DNA of 64,000 nt, from the NCBI RefSeq assembly GCF_004187715.1, contig NZ_QZWF01000013.1:91627-155626 (forward strand), given 5' to 3'. Both the position numbers and the translations under genes were made by a program. Shown in pieces: positions 42,605 through 50,389 of the stretch (positions within the stretch are counted from its first letter, which is position 1; the number at the start of each line of letters is the position of its first letter). This stretch comes from Streptomyces sp. F001. GTDB taxonomy: Bacteria; Actinomycetota; Actinomycetes; Streptomycetales; Streptomycetaceae. The notes under the pieces were generated by a model that worked only from the letters and a program-made list of their open reading frames with translations, was not told the origin of the DNA and ran no database searches.

Positions 42605-43167
42605 CGACCACTGACCCCCAGGAGAACCACGTGACGACCGGAGCCACCGTCTGGCTCACGGGTCTGCCGAGTGCCGGCAAGACCACGATCGCGTACGAGC
42701 TGGCCGGCCGGCTGCGCGAAGAGGGCCACCTCGTCGAGGTGCTCGACGGAGACGAGATCCGCGAGTTCATCTCGGCGGGCCTCGGCTTCAGCCGCGAGGA
42801 CCGGCACACCAACGTGCAGCGCATCGGCTTCGTCGCCGAGCTGCTCGCCCGCAACGGCGTCAAGGCGCTCGTCCCGGTGATCGCGCCGTACACCGACAGC
42901 CGTGACGCGGTGCGCAAGCGGCACCAGACGAACGGCACGGCGTATGTCGAGGTGCACGTGGCGACTCCGGTCGAGGTGTGCAGCGAGCGCGACGTGAAGG
43001 GCCTGTACGCCAAGCAGGCCGCGGGCGAGCTCAAGGGACTCACCGGCGTCGACGACCCGTACGAGGAGCCCGAGTCGCCCGACCTGCGGATCGAGTCGCA
43101 GAACCAGACCGTGCAGGAGTCCGCGGCGTCGGTGTACGCCCTGCTCAGCGAAAGGGGACTGGCATGA
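42601..43167 (+). CDS. cysC: Adenylylsulfate (APS) kinase
   Basis: This 188-residue kinase phosphorylates APS to PAPS. It has the P-loop LTGLPSAGKTTIAYEL, the VLDGDEIREF segment and the conserved DVKGLYAKQAAGELKGLTGV loop near the C-terminus. The ATG at 42601 overlaps the cysH stop, but a GTG at 42631 has a better ribosome site (AGGAG with 6-base spacing) and may be the main start, giving 178 residues that begin just before the P-loop strand. Because CysH looks like an APS reductase, PAPS may serve sulfation or storage rather than reduction. Confidence 0.93.
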   Translation: MTTTDPQENHVTTGATVWLTGLPSAGKTTIAYELAGRLREEGHLVEVLDGDEIREFISAGLGFSREDRHTNVQRIGFVAELLARNGVKALVPVIAPYTDSRDAVRKRHQTNGTAYVEVHVATPVEVCSERDVKGLYAKQAAGELKGLTGVDDPYEEPESPDLRIESQNQTVQESAASVYALLSERGLA

Positions 43168-44099
43168 CGACCGTCGCCACGATCGAGGAGGGCACGGACA
43201 CCCCGTACGCCCTCTCGCATCTGGACGCCCTGGAGTCCGAGGCGGTGCACATCTTCCGGGAGGTGGCGGGCGAGTTCGAGCGGCCGGTGATCCTGTTCTC
43301 CGGCGGCAAGGACTCCATCGTCATGCTGCATCTGGCGCTGAAGGCGTTCGCGCCCGCGCCGGTGCCCTTCTCGCTGCTGCACGTCGACACCGGGCACAAC
43401 TTCCCCGAGGTCCTCGACTACCGCGACCGTGTGGTGGCCGCACATGGGCTGCGCCTCCATGTGGCCTCTGTACAGGACTACATCGACCGCGGGGTGCTCA
43501 AGGAGCGCCCGGACGGCACCCGTAACCCGCTGCAGACCCTTCCCCTGACGGAGAAGATCCAGAGCGAGAAGTTCGACGCGGTGTTCGGCGGCGGGCGCCG
43601 GGACGAGGAGAAGGCCCGGGCCAAGGAGCGGGTGTTCTCGCTGCGGGACGAGTTCTCCCAGTGGGACCCGCGCCGCCAGCGCCCCGAGCTGTGGAACCTG
43701 TACAACGGCCGGCACGCCCCCGGCGAGCACGTCCGCGTCTTCCCGCTGTCCAACTGGACCGAGCTGGACGTCTGGCAGTACATCGCCCGCGAGGAGATCG
43801 AGCTGCCGGAGATCTACTTCGCGCACGAGCGTGAGGTCTTCCAGCGGAGCGGCATGTGGCTGACCGCCGGCGAGTGGGGCGGCCCCAAGGAGGGCGAGAC
43901 CGTCGAGAAGCGGCAGGTCCGCTACCGCACGGTCGGCGACATGTCCTGCACCGGCGCCGTCGACTCCGACGCCGACACCATCGAGAAGGTGATCGCCGAG
44001 ATCGCCGCCTCCCGCCTGACCGAGCGGGGCGCCACCCGGGCCGACGACAAGCTGTCCGAGGCCGCGATGGAAGACCGCAAGCGCGAGGGGTACTTCTAA
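43164..44099 (+). CDS. cysD: Sulfate adenylyltransferase small subunit
   Basis: This 311-residue PP-loop protein catalyses adenylation of sulfate with the GTPase CysN. VILFSGGKDSIVMLHLALKA is the pyrophosphatase loop; FGGGRRDEEKARAKER and RKREGYF at the C-terminus are also typical. AAGGGGACTGGC precedes the ATG, which overlaps the cysC stop by 4 bp. cysN follows after 2 bp. Confidence 0.96.
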   Translation: MTTVATIEEGTDTPYALSHLDALESEAVHIFREVAGEFERPVILFSGGKDSIVMLHLALKAFAPAPVPFSLLHVDTGHNFPEVLDYRDRVVAAHGLRLHVASVQDYIDRGVLKERPDGTRNPLQTLPLTEKIQSEKFDAVFGGGRRDEEKARAKERVFSLRDEFSQWDPRRQRPELWNLYNGRHAPGEHVRVFPLSNWTELDVWQYIAREEIELPEIYFAHEREVFQRSGMWLTAGEWGGPKEGETVEKRQVRYRTVGDMSCTGAVDSDADTIEKVIAEIAASRLTERGATRADDKLSEAAMEDRKREGYF

Positions 44100-44101
44100 G
44101 C

Positions 44102-45436
44102 ATGAGCACGATCACGACCGAGGAACTCTCGGCCACCACCCTGCTGCGGTTCGCCACCGCGGGCTCCGTCGACGACGGCAAGTCCACCCTCGTCGGCCGG
44201 CTGCTGCACGACTCCAAGTCGGTCCTCGCCGACCAGCTGGAGGCCGTGGAGCGCGCCTCGGCGAGCCGCGGCCAGGAGGGCCCGGACCTCGCGCTGCTCA
44301 CGGACGGTCTGCGCGCCGAGCGCGAGCAGGGCATCACCATCGACGTGGCCTACCGCTACTTCGCCACCCCGCGCCGCCGGTTCATCCTCGCCGACACCCC
44401 CGGCCATGTGCAGTACACCCGCAACATGGTCACCGGCGCCTCGACCGCCGAACTGACCGTGATCCTCGTCGACGCCCGCAACGGCGTCGTCGAGCAGACC
44501 CGCCGGCACGCCGCCATCGCCGCCCTGCTGCGCGTCCCGCATGTCGTCCTCGCCGTCAACAAGATGGACCTCGTCGGCTACGAGGAAAAGGTGTTCGCGG
44601 CGATCGCCGAGGAGTTCACGGCGTACGCCACGGAACTGGGCGTCCCCGAGGTGACCGCGATCCCGATCTCGGCGCTGAACGGCGACAACGTCGTGGAGCC
44701 GTCCGCGAGCATGGACTGGTACGGCGGCCCCACCGTCCTGGAGCACCTGGAGACCGTCCCGGTCGCGCACGACCTGGCGCACTGCCACGCCCGTCTGCCC
44801 GTGCAGTACGTGATCCGGCCGCAGACCGCCGAGCACCCGGACTACCGTGGCTACGCGGGCCAGATCGCGGCCGGTGCGTTCCACGTCGGCGAGCAGATCA
44901 CGGTCCTGCCCTCCGGCCGCTCGACGAAGATCTCCGGCATCGACCTGCTGGGCAAGCCCGTCGACGTCGCCTGGACCACGCAGTCGGTGACCCTCCTGCT
45001 GGAGGACGACATCGACATCTCCCGCGGCGACCTGATCGTGCCCAGCAAGGACGCGCCGCCGACCACGCAGGACATCGAGGCGACCGTCTGCCATGTCGCC
45101 GACGCCCCGCTCACCGTCGGCCACCGGGTCCTGCTCAAGCACGGCACCCGCACGGTCAAGGCGATCGTCAAGGACATCCCGTCCCGGCTCACGCTCGACG
45201 ACCTGTCCCTGCACCCGCACCCGGGGCAGCTCGTCGCCAACGACATCGGCCGGGTGAAGATCCGCACCGCCGAGCCGCTGCCGGTCGACTCCTACGCCGA
45301 CTCGCGGCGCACGGGCTCGTTCATCCTGATCGACCCGGCGGACGGCACCACGCTGACCGCGGGCATGGTCGGCGAGTCCTTCGCCTCCCCGGAGCCGGTC
45401 CGGGACGAGAGCGAGGACGACGGGTGGGACTTCTGA
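44102..45436 (+). CDS. cysN: Sulfate adenylyltransferase large subunit (GTPase)
   Basis: This 444-residue elongation-factor-like GTPase couples GTP hydrolysis to sulfate activation by CysD. The G motifs are clear: AGSVDDGKSTLVGRLLHDSK, ADTPGHVQYTRN and LAVNKMDLVGYEEKV, followed by two beta-barrel domains. There is no fused APS kinase, consistent with the separate cysC gene. It ends the first part of the cluster; 212 bp separate it from the transporter genes. Confidence 0.96.
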   Translation: MSTITTEELSATTLLRFATAGSVDDGKSTLVGRLLHDSKSVLADQLEAVERASASRGQEGPDLALLTDGLRAEREQGITIDVAYRYFATPRRRFILADTPGHVQYTRNMVTGASTAELTVILVDARNGVVEQTRRHAAIAALLRVPHVVLAVNKMDLVGYEEKVFAAIAEEFTAYATELGVPEVTAIPISALNGDNVVEPSASMDWYGGPTVLEHLETVPVAHDLAHCHARLPVQYVIRPQTAEHPDYRGYAGQIAAGAFHVGEQITVLPSGRSTKISGIDLLGKPVDVAWTTQSVTLLLEDDIDISRGDLIVPSKDAPPTTQDIEATVCHVADAPLTVGHRVLLKHGTRTVKAIVKDIPSRLTLDDLSLHPHPGQLVANDIGRVKIRTAEPLPVDSYADSRRTGSFILIDPADGTTLTAGMVGESFASPEPVRDESEDDGWDF

Positions 45437-45530
45437 TCATGAACTCCACGGACTACTTCTCCACGTTCGCGAAGGAGGGCGGGCGCGTCGGCAGTGGCGC
45501 CCTCGGCAGCGGGCAGGGCGGGGTGGCGCG

Positions 45531-45608
45531 ATGTGCGTGATGTGCGCGATGCCGCACGCGCCCCGGACGCGCCGCCGAAAACCTGCCGACCTCCCGGCCA
45601 CGACCTGA
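45531..45608 (+). CDS. Candidate Cys-rich upstream ORF before the sulfonate transporter
   Basis: A 25-residue ORF starts MCVMCAMPHAPRTRRRK and ends PADLPATT, 40 bp before the binding-protein gene. Two Cys codons within the first five make it a plausible cysteine-responsive leader. It lacks the RRHVDL motif of the leader at 39813 and its ribosome site is poor, so chance is a real alternative. A second short ORF (33 codons from 45439) lies just upstream and also ends near a Cys codon. Confidence 0.35.
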   Translation: MCVMCAMPHAPRTRRRKPADLPATT

Positions 45609-45648
45609 CAGACCGTGACCCGCCGGGCCGACGAGAGGACCACCTCCC

Positions 45649-46752
45649 GTGCCTGCCACCACCGCCCTCCGCCGCACTCTCGCGGCAATAACCGCACTCC
45701 CTCTCCTCGCGCTCGCCGGCTGCGGCTACGGCTCCCAGGCGCAGGACGACACCAAGCAGCAGGTCGTCGCCGGGGCGAAGAAGATCGACGGTCTCGACAG
45801 CGTGAAGATCGGCTACTTCGGCAATCTCACCCACGCGACCGCGCTGGTGGGCCAGAACGAGGGGCTGTTCCAGAAGGAACTGGGCGGAACGAAGGCGGAG
45901 TACGCGACCTTCAACGCCGGTCCCTCCGAGATCGAGGCGCTCAACTCGGGGTCCATCGACATCGGCTGGATCGGCCCGTCCCCGGCGATCAACGGATACC
46001 TCAAGTCGGGCGGCAAGAACCTGCGGATCATCGGCGGTTCGGCGTCGGGCGGCGTGAAGCTGGTGGTCAACCCCGAGAAGATCAGGACCCTGGACGACGT
46101 CAAGGGCAAGAAGATCGCGACCCCGCAGCTCGGCAACACGCAGGACGTGGCGTTCCTCAACTGGATCGCCGAGCGGGGCTGGAAGGTCGACGCGGAGAGC
46201 GGCCAGGGCGACGTCTCGGTCGTCCGCACCGACAACAAGATCACGCCGGACGCCTACACGTCGGGCTCCGTCGACGGCGCGTGGGTGCCGGAGCCGACCG
46301 CGTCCAAGCTGGTCGCCGAGGGCGCGAAGGTGCTGCTCGACGAGGCCGACCTGTGGCCCGACAAGAAGTTCGTGATCACGAACATCATCGTGTCGCAGTC
46401 GTTCCTGAAGGATCACCCGAAGGCCGTCGAGGCGGTGCTGCGCGCGTCCGTGAAGACCAACGCGTGGATCAACGCCAACCCGGACCAGGCCAAGGCCTCC
46501 GCGAACGCCCAGCTCAAGGTGGACTCGGGCAAGGAGCTGCCGGCCGAGGTGCTCGACCCGGCGTGGGAGTCCATCCACATCACCGACGACCCCCTCGCCG
46601 CCACCCTCGACACCGAGGCCGAGCACGCAGTCAAGGCCGGACTGCTGGACCAGCCCGACCTGAACGGCATCTACGACCTCGCCCCGCTCAACAAGGTCCT
46701 CGCCGCCGAGGGCAAGCCGACCGTCGACGACGCCGGTCTCGGCGCCCAGTAA
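45649..46752 (+). CDS. Sulfonate/taurine-type ABC substrate-binding lipoprotein
   Basis: This 367-residue protein has a lipoprotein signal (ALPLLALAGCGYG) and the NMT1/SsuA-like binding fold: VKIGYFGNLTHATALVGQNE, LNSGSIDIGWIGPSPAINGY and ITPDAYTSGSVDGAWVPEPT. Such proteins deliver sulfonates, taurine or sulfate esters to an importer; the location between cysN and a siroheme chelatase supports a sulfur ligand. GAGAGGACC lies before the GTG start. It begins a four-gene run with the ATPase, permease and chelatase. Confidence 0.9.
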   Translation: MPATTALRRTLAAITALPLLALAGCGYGSQAQDDTKQQVVAGAKKIDGLDSVKIGYFGNLTHATALVGQNEGLFQKELGGTKAEYATFNAGPSEIEALNSGSIDIGWIGPSPAINGYLKSGGKNLRIIGGSASGGVKLVVNPEKIRTLDDVKGKKIATPQLGNTQDVAFLNWIAERGWKVDAESGQGDVSVVRTDNKITPDAYTSGSVDGAWVPEPTASKLVAEGAKVLLDEADLWPDKKFVITNIIVSQSFLKDHPKAVEAVLRASVKTNAWINANPDQAKASANAQLKVDSGKELPAEVLDPAWESIHITDDPLAATLDTEAEHAVKAGLLDQPDLNGIYDLAPLNKVLAAEGKPTVDDAGLGAQ

Positions 46753-46788
46753 CCCCAAGCCCCGTTGAGTTCCCAGGAGGTGACGACC

Positions 46789-47577
46789 ATGGCAACCGCC
46801 CTCGCCAAGGCCGCCGACGCCGGTACGTCGGTCGAGTACTCCGCACGCATCGAGCATGTCTCGAAGTCCTTCGCCGGCCCCGCCGGGCAGCAGCTCGTCC
46901 TCGACGACATCACGCTCGATGTCGCGCCGGGTGAGTTCGTCACCCTCCTGGGCGCCTCGGGCTGCGGCAAGTCGACGCTGCTCAACCTGGTGGCGGGCCT
47001 GGACCGGCCGACCGCCGGTGACATCACGACCGACGGCCGGCCTGCCCTGATGTTCCAGGAGCACGCCCTGTTCCCGTGGCTGACCGCGGGCAAGAACATC
47101 GAGCTCGCCCTGAAGCTGCGCGGCACGCCCAAGGCGGAGCGCCGTGGCCGCGCCGAGGAGCTGCTGGCGCTGGTCCGGCTGCAGGGGGCGTACGGCAAGC
47201 GGGTGCACGAACTGTCCGGCGGTATGCGCCAGCGTGTGGCGCTGGCCCGTGCGCTCGCCCAGGACAGCAGGCTGCTGCTGATGGACGAGCCGTTCGCGGC
47301 GCTGGACGCGATCACCCGTGACGTGCTGCACGACGAACTGACCCGGATCTGGCGCGAGACGGGGCTGTCGGTGCTGTTCGTGACGCACAACGTGCGCGAG
47401 GCGGTCCGGCTCGCCGAGCGTGTCGTCCTGCTCTCCTCCCGTCCCGGTCGCGTGGCCCGGGAGTGGCGGGTGGACATCCCGCAGCCGCGCCGTATCGAGG
47501 ACGCCGCCGTGGCGGAGTTGTCCCGGGAGATCACCGAAGAACTGCGTGGGGAGATCCGCCGCCATGGCCAGCACTGA
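46789..47577 (+). CDS. Sulfonate-type ABC transporter ATPase
   Basis: This 262-residue ATPase has Walker A LLGASGCGKSTLLNLVAGL, the Q-loop FQEHALFPWLTAGKNI, signature HELSGGMRQRVALARAL and Walker B LLLMDEPFAALDA. These match the SsuB/TauB/nitrate-importer group. AGGAGGTGACGACC is a near-perfect ribosome site for ATG 46789. It overlaps the permease gene by 14 bp. Confidence 0.93.
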   Translation: MATALAKAADAGTSVEYSARIEHVSKSFAGPAGQQLVLDDITLDVAPGEFVTLLGASGCGKSTLLNLVAGLDRPTAGDITTDGRPALMFQEHALFPWLTAGKNIELALKLRGTPKAERRGRAEELLALVRLQGAYGKRVHELSGGMRQRVALARALAQDSRLLLMDEPFAALDAITRDVLHDELTRIWRETGLSVLFVTHNVREAVRLAERVVLLSSRPGRVAREWRVDIPQPRRIEDAAVAELSREITEELRGEIRRHGQH

Positions 47578-48457
47578 CACGCCCGCCGTCAAGGACGGCA
47601 ACGACCTGGCCGGGCTCGAGGCGGGCCTGGACGCCCTGGAGACGGTCCAGACGAGCCGTACGCCGTTCCGTACGACCTTCACGCAGAAGATCGTGCCGCC
47701 GGTCACCGCCGTCGTGCTGGTGCTGCTGGTGTGGCAGGCGCTGGTCTCGTTCAACATCGTCGACGACCCGAGCAAGCTGCCCTCCCCCGGGGACGTGTGG
47801 GGCGAGGTCGAGGACGCCTGGCTGCAGGGCACGCTCCTGGACTACATCTGGACCAGCGTCTCGCGCGGTCTGCTGGGCTTCCTGATGGCGCTGGCGATCG
47901 GCACGCCGCTGGGCCTGCTGGTGGCCCGGGTGAGGTTCGTACGGGCCGCGATCGGGCCGATCCTGTCGGGTCTGCAGTCGCTGCCGTCCGTGGCGTGGGT
48001 GCCTCCGGCCGTGATCTGGCTCGGCCTGAACAACTCGATGATGTACGCGGTGATCCTGCTCGGCGCCGTCCCGTCCATCGCCAACGGCCTTGTCTCCGGC
48101 GTCGACCAGGTGCCGCCGCTGTTCCTGCGGGCGGGCCGCACGATGGGCGCGACGGGCCTGAGGGGCACCTGGCACATCGTGATGCCGGCCGCGCTGCCCG
48201 GCTATCTGGCCGGCCTGAAGCAGGGCTGGGCGTTCTCCTGGCGGTCGCTGATGGCCGCCGAGATCATCGCGTCCTCGCCGGAACTCGGTGTGGGGCTCGG
48301 CCAGTTGCTGGAGAACGGCCGCAACACCAGCTCCATGTCCATGGTGTTCCTCGCCATCCTGCTGATCCTGGTCGTCGGCATCGCGATCGACCTGCTGATC
48401 TTCAGCCCGCTGGAGCGGCGGGTGCTGCGCAGCCGCGGCCTGTTGGTGAAGAGCTGA
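47564..48457 (+). CDS. Sulfonate-type ABC transporter permease
   Basis: This 297-residue permease has six hydrophobic segments and the binding-protein-dependent transport signature GRTMGATGLRGTWHIVMPAA with the EAA-type loop. TFTQKIVPPVTAVVLVLLVW is the first helix. ATG 47564 lies inside the end of the ATPase gene. Together the three proteins form an SsuABC-like importer for organosulfur compounds. Confidence 0.93.
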   Translation: MASTDTPAVKDGNDLAGLEAGLDALETVQTSRTPFRTTFTQKIVPPVTAVVLVLLVWQALVSFNIVDDPSKLPSPGDVWGEVEDAWLQGTLLDYIWTSVSRGLLGFLMALAIGTPLGLLVARVRFVRAAIGPILSGLQSLPSVAWVPPAVIWLGLNNSMMYAVILLGAVPSIANGLVSGVDQVPPLFLRAGRTMGATGLRGTWHIVMPAALPGYLAGLKQGWAFSWRSLMAAEIIASSPELGVGLGQLLENGRNTSSMSMVFLAILLILVVGIAIDLLIFSPLERRVLRSRGLLVKS

Positions 48458-48462
48458 TCCCC

Positions 48463-49212
48463 GTGCGCAACCCGGTCCTCCTCGTCATCGCCCACGGCAG
48501 CCGCGACCCGCGGCACGCCGCGACCGTGCACGCCCTCGTGCGGCGGGTACGGACGCTGCGGCCGGGGCTGCGCGTGGAGACCGGTTTCCTGGACTTCAAC
48601 GTCCCGTCCGTGCAGCGCGTGCTGGAGTCTCTCGCAGCGGAGGGTGTCCGCGATGTCGTGGCCCTTCCGCTCCTGCTGACCCGGGCGTTCCATGCGAAGG
48701 CCGACATCCCGGCGGTCCTGCGGGACGCGCCGCGGCAGCTCCGGATCCGCCAGGCGGAGGTGCTGGGTCCCTCCCCGCTGCTGCTGTCGGCGCTCGAACG
48801 GCGGCTGTACGAGGCGGGCCTGACGCCGGCCGACAAGCCCTCGACCGGGGTCGTGCTGGCCTCGGCGGGCTCCACCGACCCGGAGGCGATCGCAGTGATC
48901 GCAGAAATCGCGCGGGAGTGGCGGCACACCGGTTGGTGCGCCGTGCGACCTGCGTTCGCCTCCGCTGGTTCTCCCGCGGGGTTCCCCCGCACCGAGGACG
49001 CGGTACGGGAACTGCGCGCGCTCGGCTGCCGGCGCATCGCCGTCGCCCCGTACGTCCTGGCCCCCGGTTTCCTGCCGGACCGCATCGCGCGGGGCGCGGC
49101 CGAGGCGGACGTACTCGCCGATGTCCTCGGCCCGGCGCCGGAGGTGGCACGGGTGCTGCTGGAACGGTACGACGGGGCGCGGACGCCGCTGCGGGCGGCG
49201 GTCGGCGCGTAG
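48463..49212 (+). CDS. Sirohydrochlorin chelatase (CbiX/SirB type)
   Basis: This 249-residue chelatase inserts a metal, here most likely iron, into sirohydrochlorin, giving siroheme for the sulfite reductase of this cluster. Metal-binding His residues are in LLVIAHGSRDPRHAATVHAL and LLTRAFHAKADIPAVL; a second CbiX-like half (GVVLASAGSTDPEAIAVI) follows. GTG 48463 starts 5 bp after the permease stop. Cobalt insertion for B12 is an alternative but less fitting role. Confidence 0.9.
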   Translation: MRNPVLLVIAHGSRDPRHAATVHALVRRVRTLRPGLRVETGFLDFNVPSVQRVLESLAAEGVRDVVALPLLLTRAFHAKADIPAVLRDAPRQLRIRQAEVLGPSPLLLSALERRLYEAGLTPADKPSTGVVLASAGSTDPEAIAVIAEIAREWRHTGWCAVRPAFASAGSPAGFPRTEDAVRELRALGCRRIAVAPYVLAPGFLPDRIARGAAEADVLADVLGPAPEVARVLLERYDGARTPLRAAVGA

Positions 49213-49223
49213 GCGCTCCGCTT

Positions 49224-49333
49224 GAGTGCCGCGCCATGTCGTCTGTCATCTGCGGCGCCGTCGTGGCTGGTCGCGCGCACGCGGCGGAGCCGCATATCGG
49301 CACAGCCCCGCGCCCCTTCAGGGCGCGGCACTC
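49224..49333. repeat. 110-bp intergenic element with 12-bp inverted ends
   Basis: GAGTGCCGCGCC (49224) and GGCGCGGCACTC (49322) are perfect inverted copies flanking a GC-rich core that includes GCGGCGGAGCCGC and GCCCCGCGCCCCTTC. The sequence closely resembles a repeat I recall as common between Streptomyces genes. It lies between convergent genes and probably folds into a long hairpin that ends transcription from both sides. Confidence 0.6.
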
Positions 49334-49355
49334 GACCCACCCGGCCTGCGGACGG

Positions 49356-49913
49356 TCACCCTGCCGTCGGCTCGGTGAGTTCCACCAGCTTGACGACCGT
49401 GTTCCAGTTCCGGGTCGTGGCGATCACGCCCTTGTTCAGCCGCGGTCTCGCCAGGTACTCGCCGAGCTTGGACCGGCCGAGGCCGTTCGGTGCGTACAGG
49501 TACAGGGCGCGGTCGCCGAGCCGGAACTCCTCGGGGAGGAAGGCCTCCTGGTCGATCTCCGCGAAGCGTTCGGCGTCGACGGGCGCGGAGAAGTACGTGA
49601 CGTGGAGCTGCTTGGCTTCCAGATCGGCGGCCGGGAAGGGACAGGCCTCGGCTGTCGCCTTCAGGTAGGCGTGGTCCCGCACGATCACCTCGACCGCGAA
49701 GCCGAACTTCCGCTCGACGGCCCGGGTGAGCTCGGCGGCCAGGGACTCCGCGTCGCCGTGCTCGCTCGTGAACACGGCCTGACCGCTCTGCAGATACGTG
49801 CGCACGCTGTCGTGACCGAGGCTTTCCATCAGGGTGCGCAGATCGGCCATCGGGACCTTCTTGGCGCCGCCCACGTTGATTCCCCGCAGCAGCGCCGCAT
49901 ACGTCGTCGTCAC
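49356..49913 (-). CDS. DUF1697-family protein
   Basis: This 185-residue protein matches DUF1697: YAALLRGINVGGAKKVPMAD at the N-terminus, SVRTYLQSGQAVFTSEHGD, and LNKGVIATTRNWNTVVKLVE near the C-terminus. GTG 49913 is the start that gives the conserved opening. Function unknown. The MITE-like element lies 11 bp upstream of its start codon and so overlaps its promoter region. Confidence 0.88.
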   Translation of the reverse strand: MTTTYAALLRGINVGGAKKVPMADLRTLMESLGHDSVRTYLQSGQAVFTSEHGDAESLAAELTRAVERKFGFAVEVIVRDHAYLKATAEACPFPAADLEAKQLHVTYFSAPVDAERFAEIDQEAFLPEEFRLGDRALYLYAPNGLGRSKLGEYLARPRLNKGVIATTRNWNTVVKLVELTEPTAG

Positions 49914-49924
49914 CCGCACCACCC

Positions 49925-50029
49925 TAGGGCCTGTCCGGCGGATCAGGCCGGAATCGCGGGGCCTGGCACGCCCATCTGCGGCGTTGTCGTCGGTCGTTGG
50001 AGCCGGCCCGATCCGCCGGACAGGCCCTA
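49925..50029. mobile_element. MITE-like element with perfect 20-bp inverted ends
   Basis: TAGGGCCTGTCCGGCGGATC at the left is the exact reverse complement of the right end (50010-50029), with 65 bases between. If the terminal TA on each side is a target duplication, the element is 101 bp with 18-bp inverted repeats. It has no coding capacity and resembles the ends of IS5/IS630-type transposons that duplicate TA. It inserted just upstream of the DUF1697 gene. Confidence 0.7.
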
Positions 50030-50030
50030 A

Positions 50031-50069
50031 GCGGCCGTCGTGCCCCGTGGGGGCGGGCACGACGGCCGC
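50031..50069. terminator. Perfect 15-bp GC hairpin in a divergent region
   Basis: GCGGCCGTCGTGCCC and GGGCACGACGGCCGC pair perfectly around a 9-base loop, immediately after the MITE. No gene on either strand ends nearby, so this terminator-like hairpin may be a remnant of a deleted gene or may insulate the MMPL promoter. A short frame ending at 50142 (GLRETLADGRARINTYTHL) could be the tail of such a lost gene. Confidence 0.5.
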
Positions 50070-50142
50070 GTCCCTGTGGTGCGGGCTGCGCGAAACTCTG
50101 GCCGATGGGCGGGCCCGGATCAACACCTACACGCACCTGTGA

Positions 50143-50155
50143 CTTGTTCAACAAG
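50143..50155. promoter_or_regulatory. CTTGTTCAACAAG palindrome before the MMPL gene
   Basis: Perfect 6-bp arms around a single C form a 13-bp palindrome about 235 bp before the MMPL start. The size and low GC content fit an operator for a TetR- or MarR-type repressor, but none is encoded next to it. The remaining leader up to 50389 shows no gene. Confidence 0.35.
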
Positions 50156-50389
50156 GTTTCGTAATCACAAACGGTGCGAAGGGGATCCCTGATCGCCGAC
50201 CCCGACATCTCCCGATGGATGTAGGGGGCCGCTGTCCTCCCCAGTGCTGAGAGGAGGGAGGCCGTCGGGAGGACCCGGGCGTCCGGCACTTCACCGGGCA
50301 GCACGACGAGATGGCTTTATCCGGCCCATACCTTCGAAGCGAAAGGTGGCGGCAGGGGGCCGCCGCCGCTCACGAGGGGGCAGCCCGTC

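Noticed and set aside
45292..47832. 846-codon open frame on the minus strand across the cysN/transporter genes
   Set aside because: It is the antisense shadow of well-supported plus-strand genes; its translation is Arg/Gly/Leu-rich low complexity with no domain, as expected in very GC-rich DNA.
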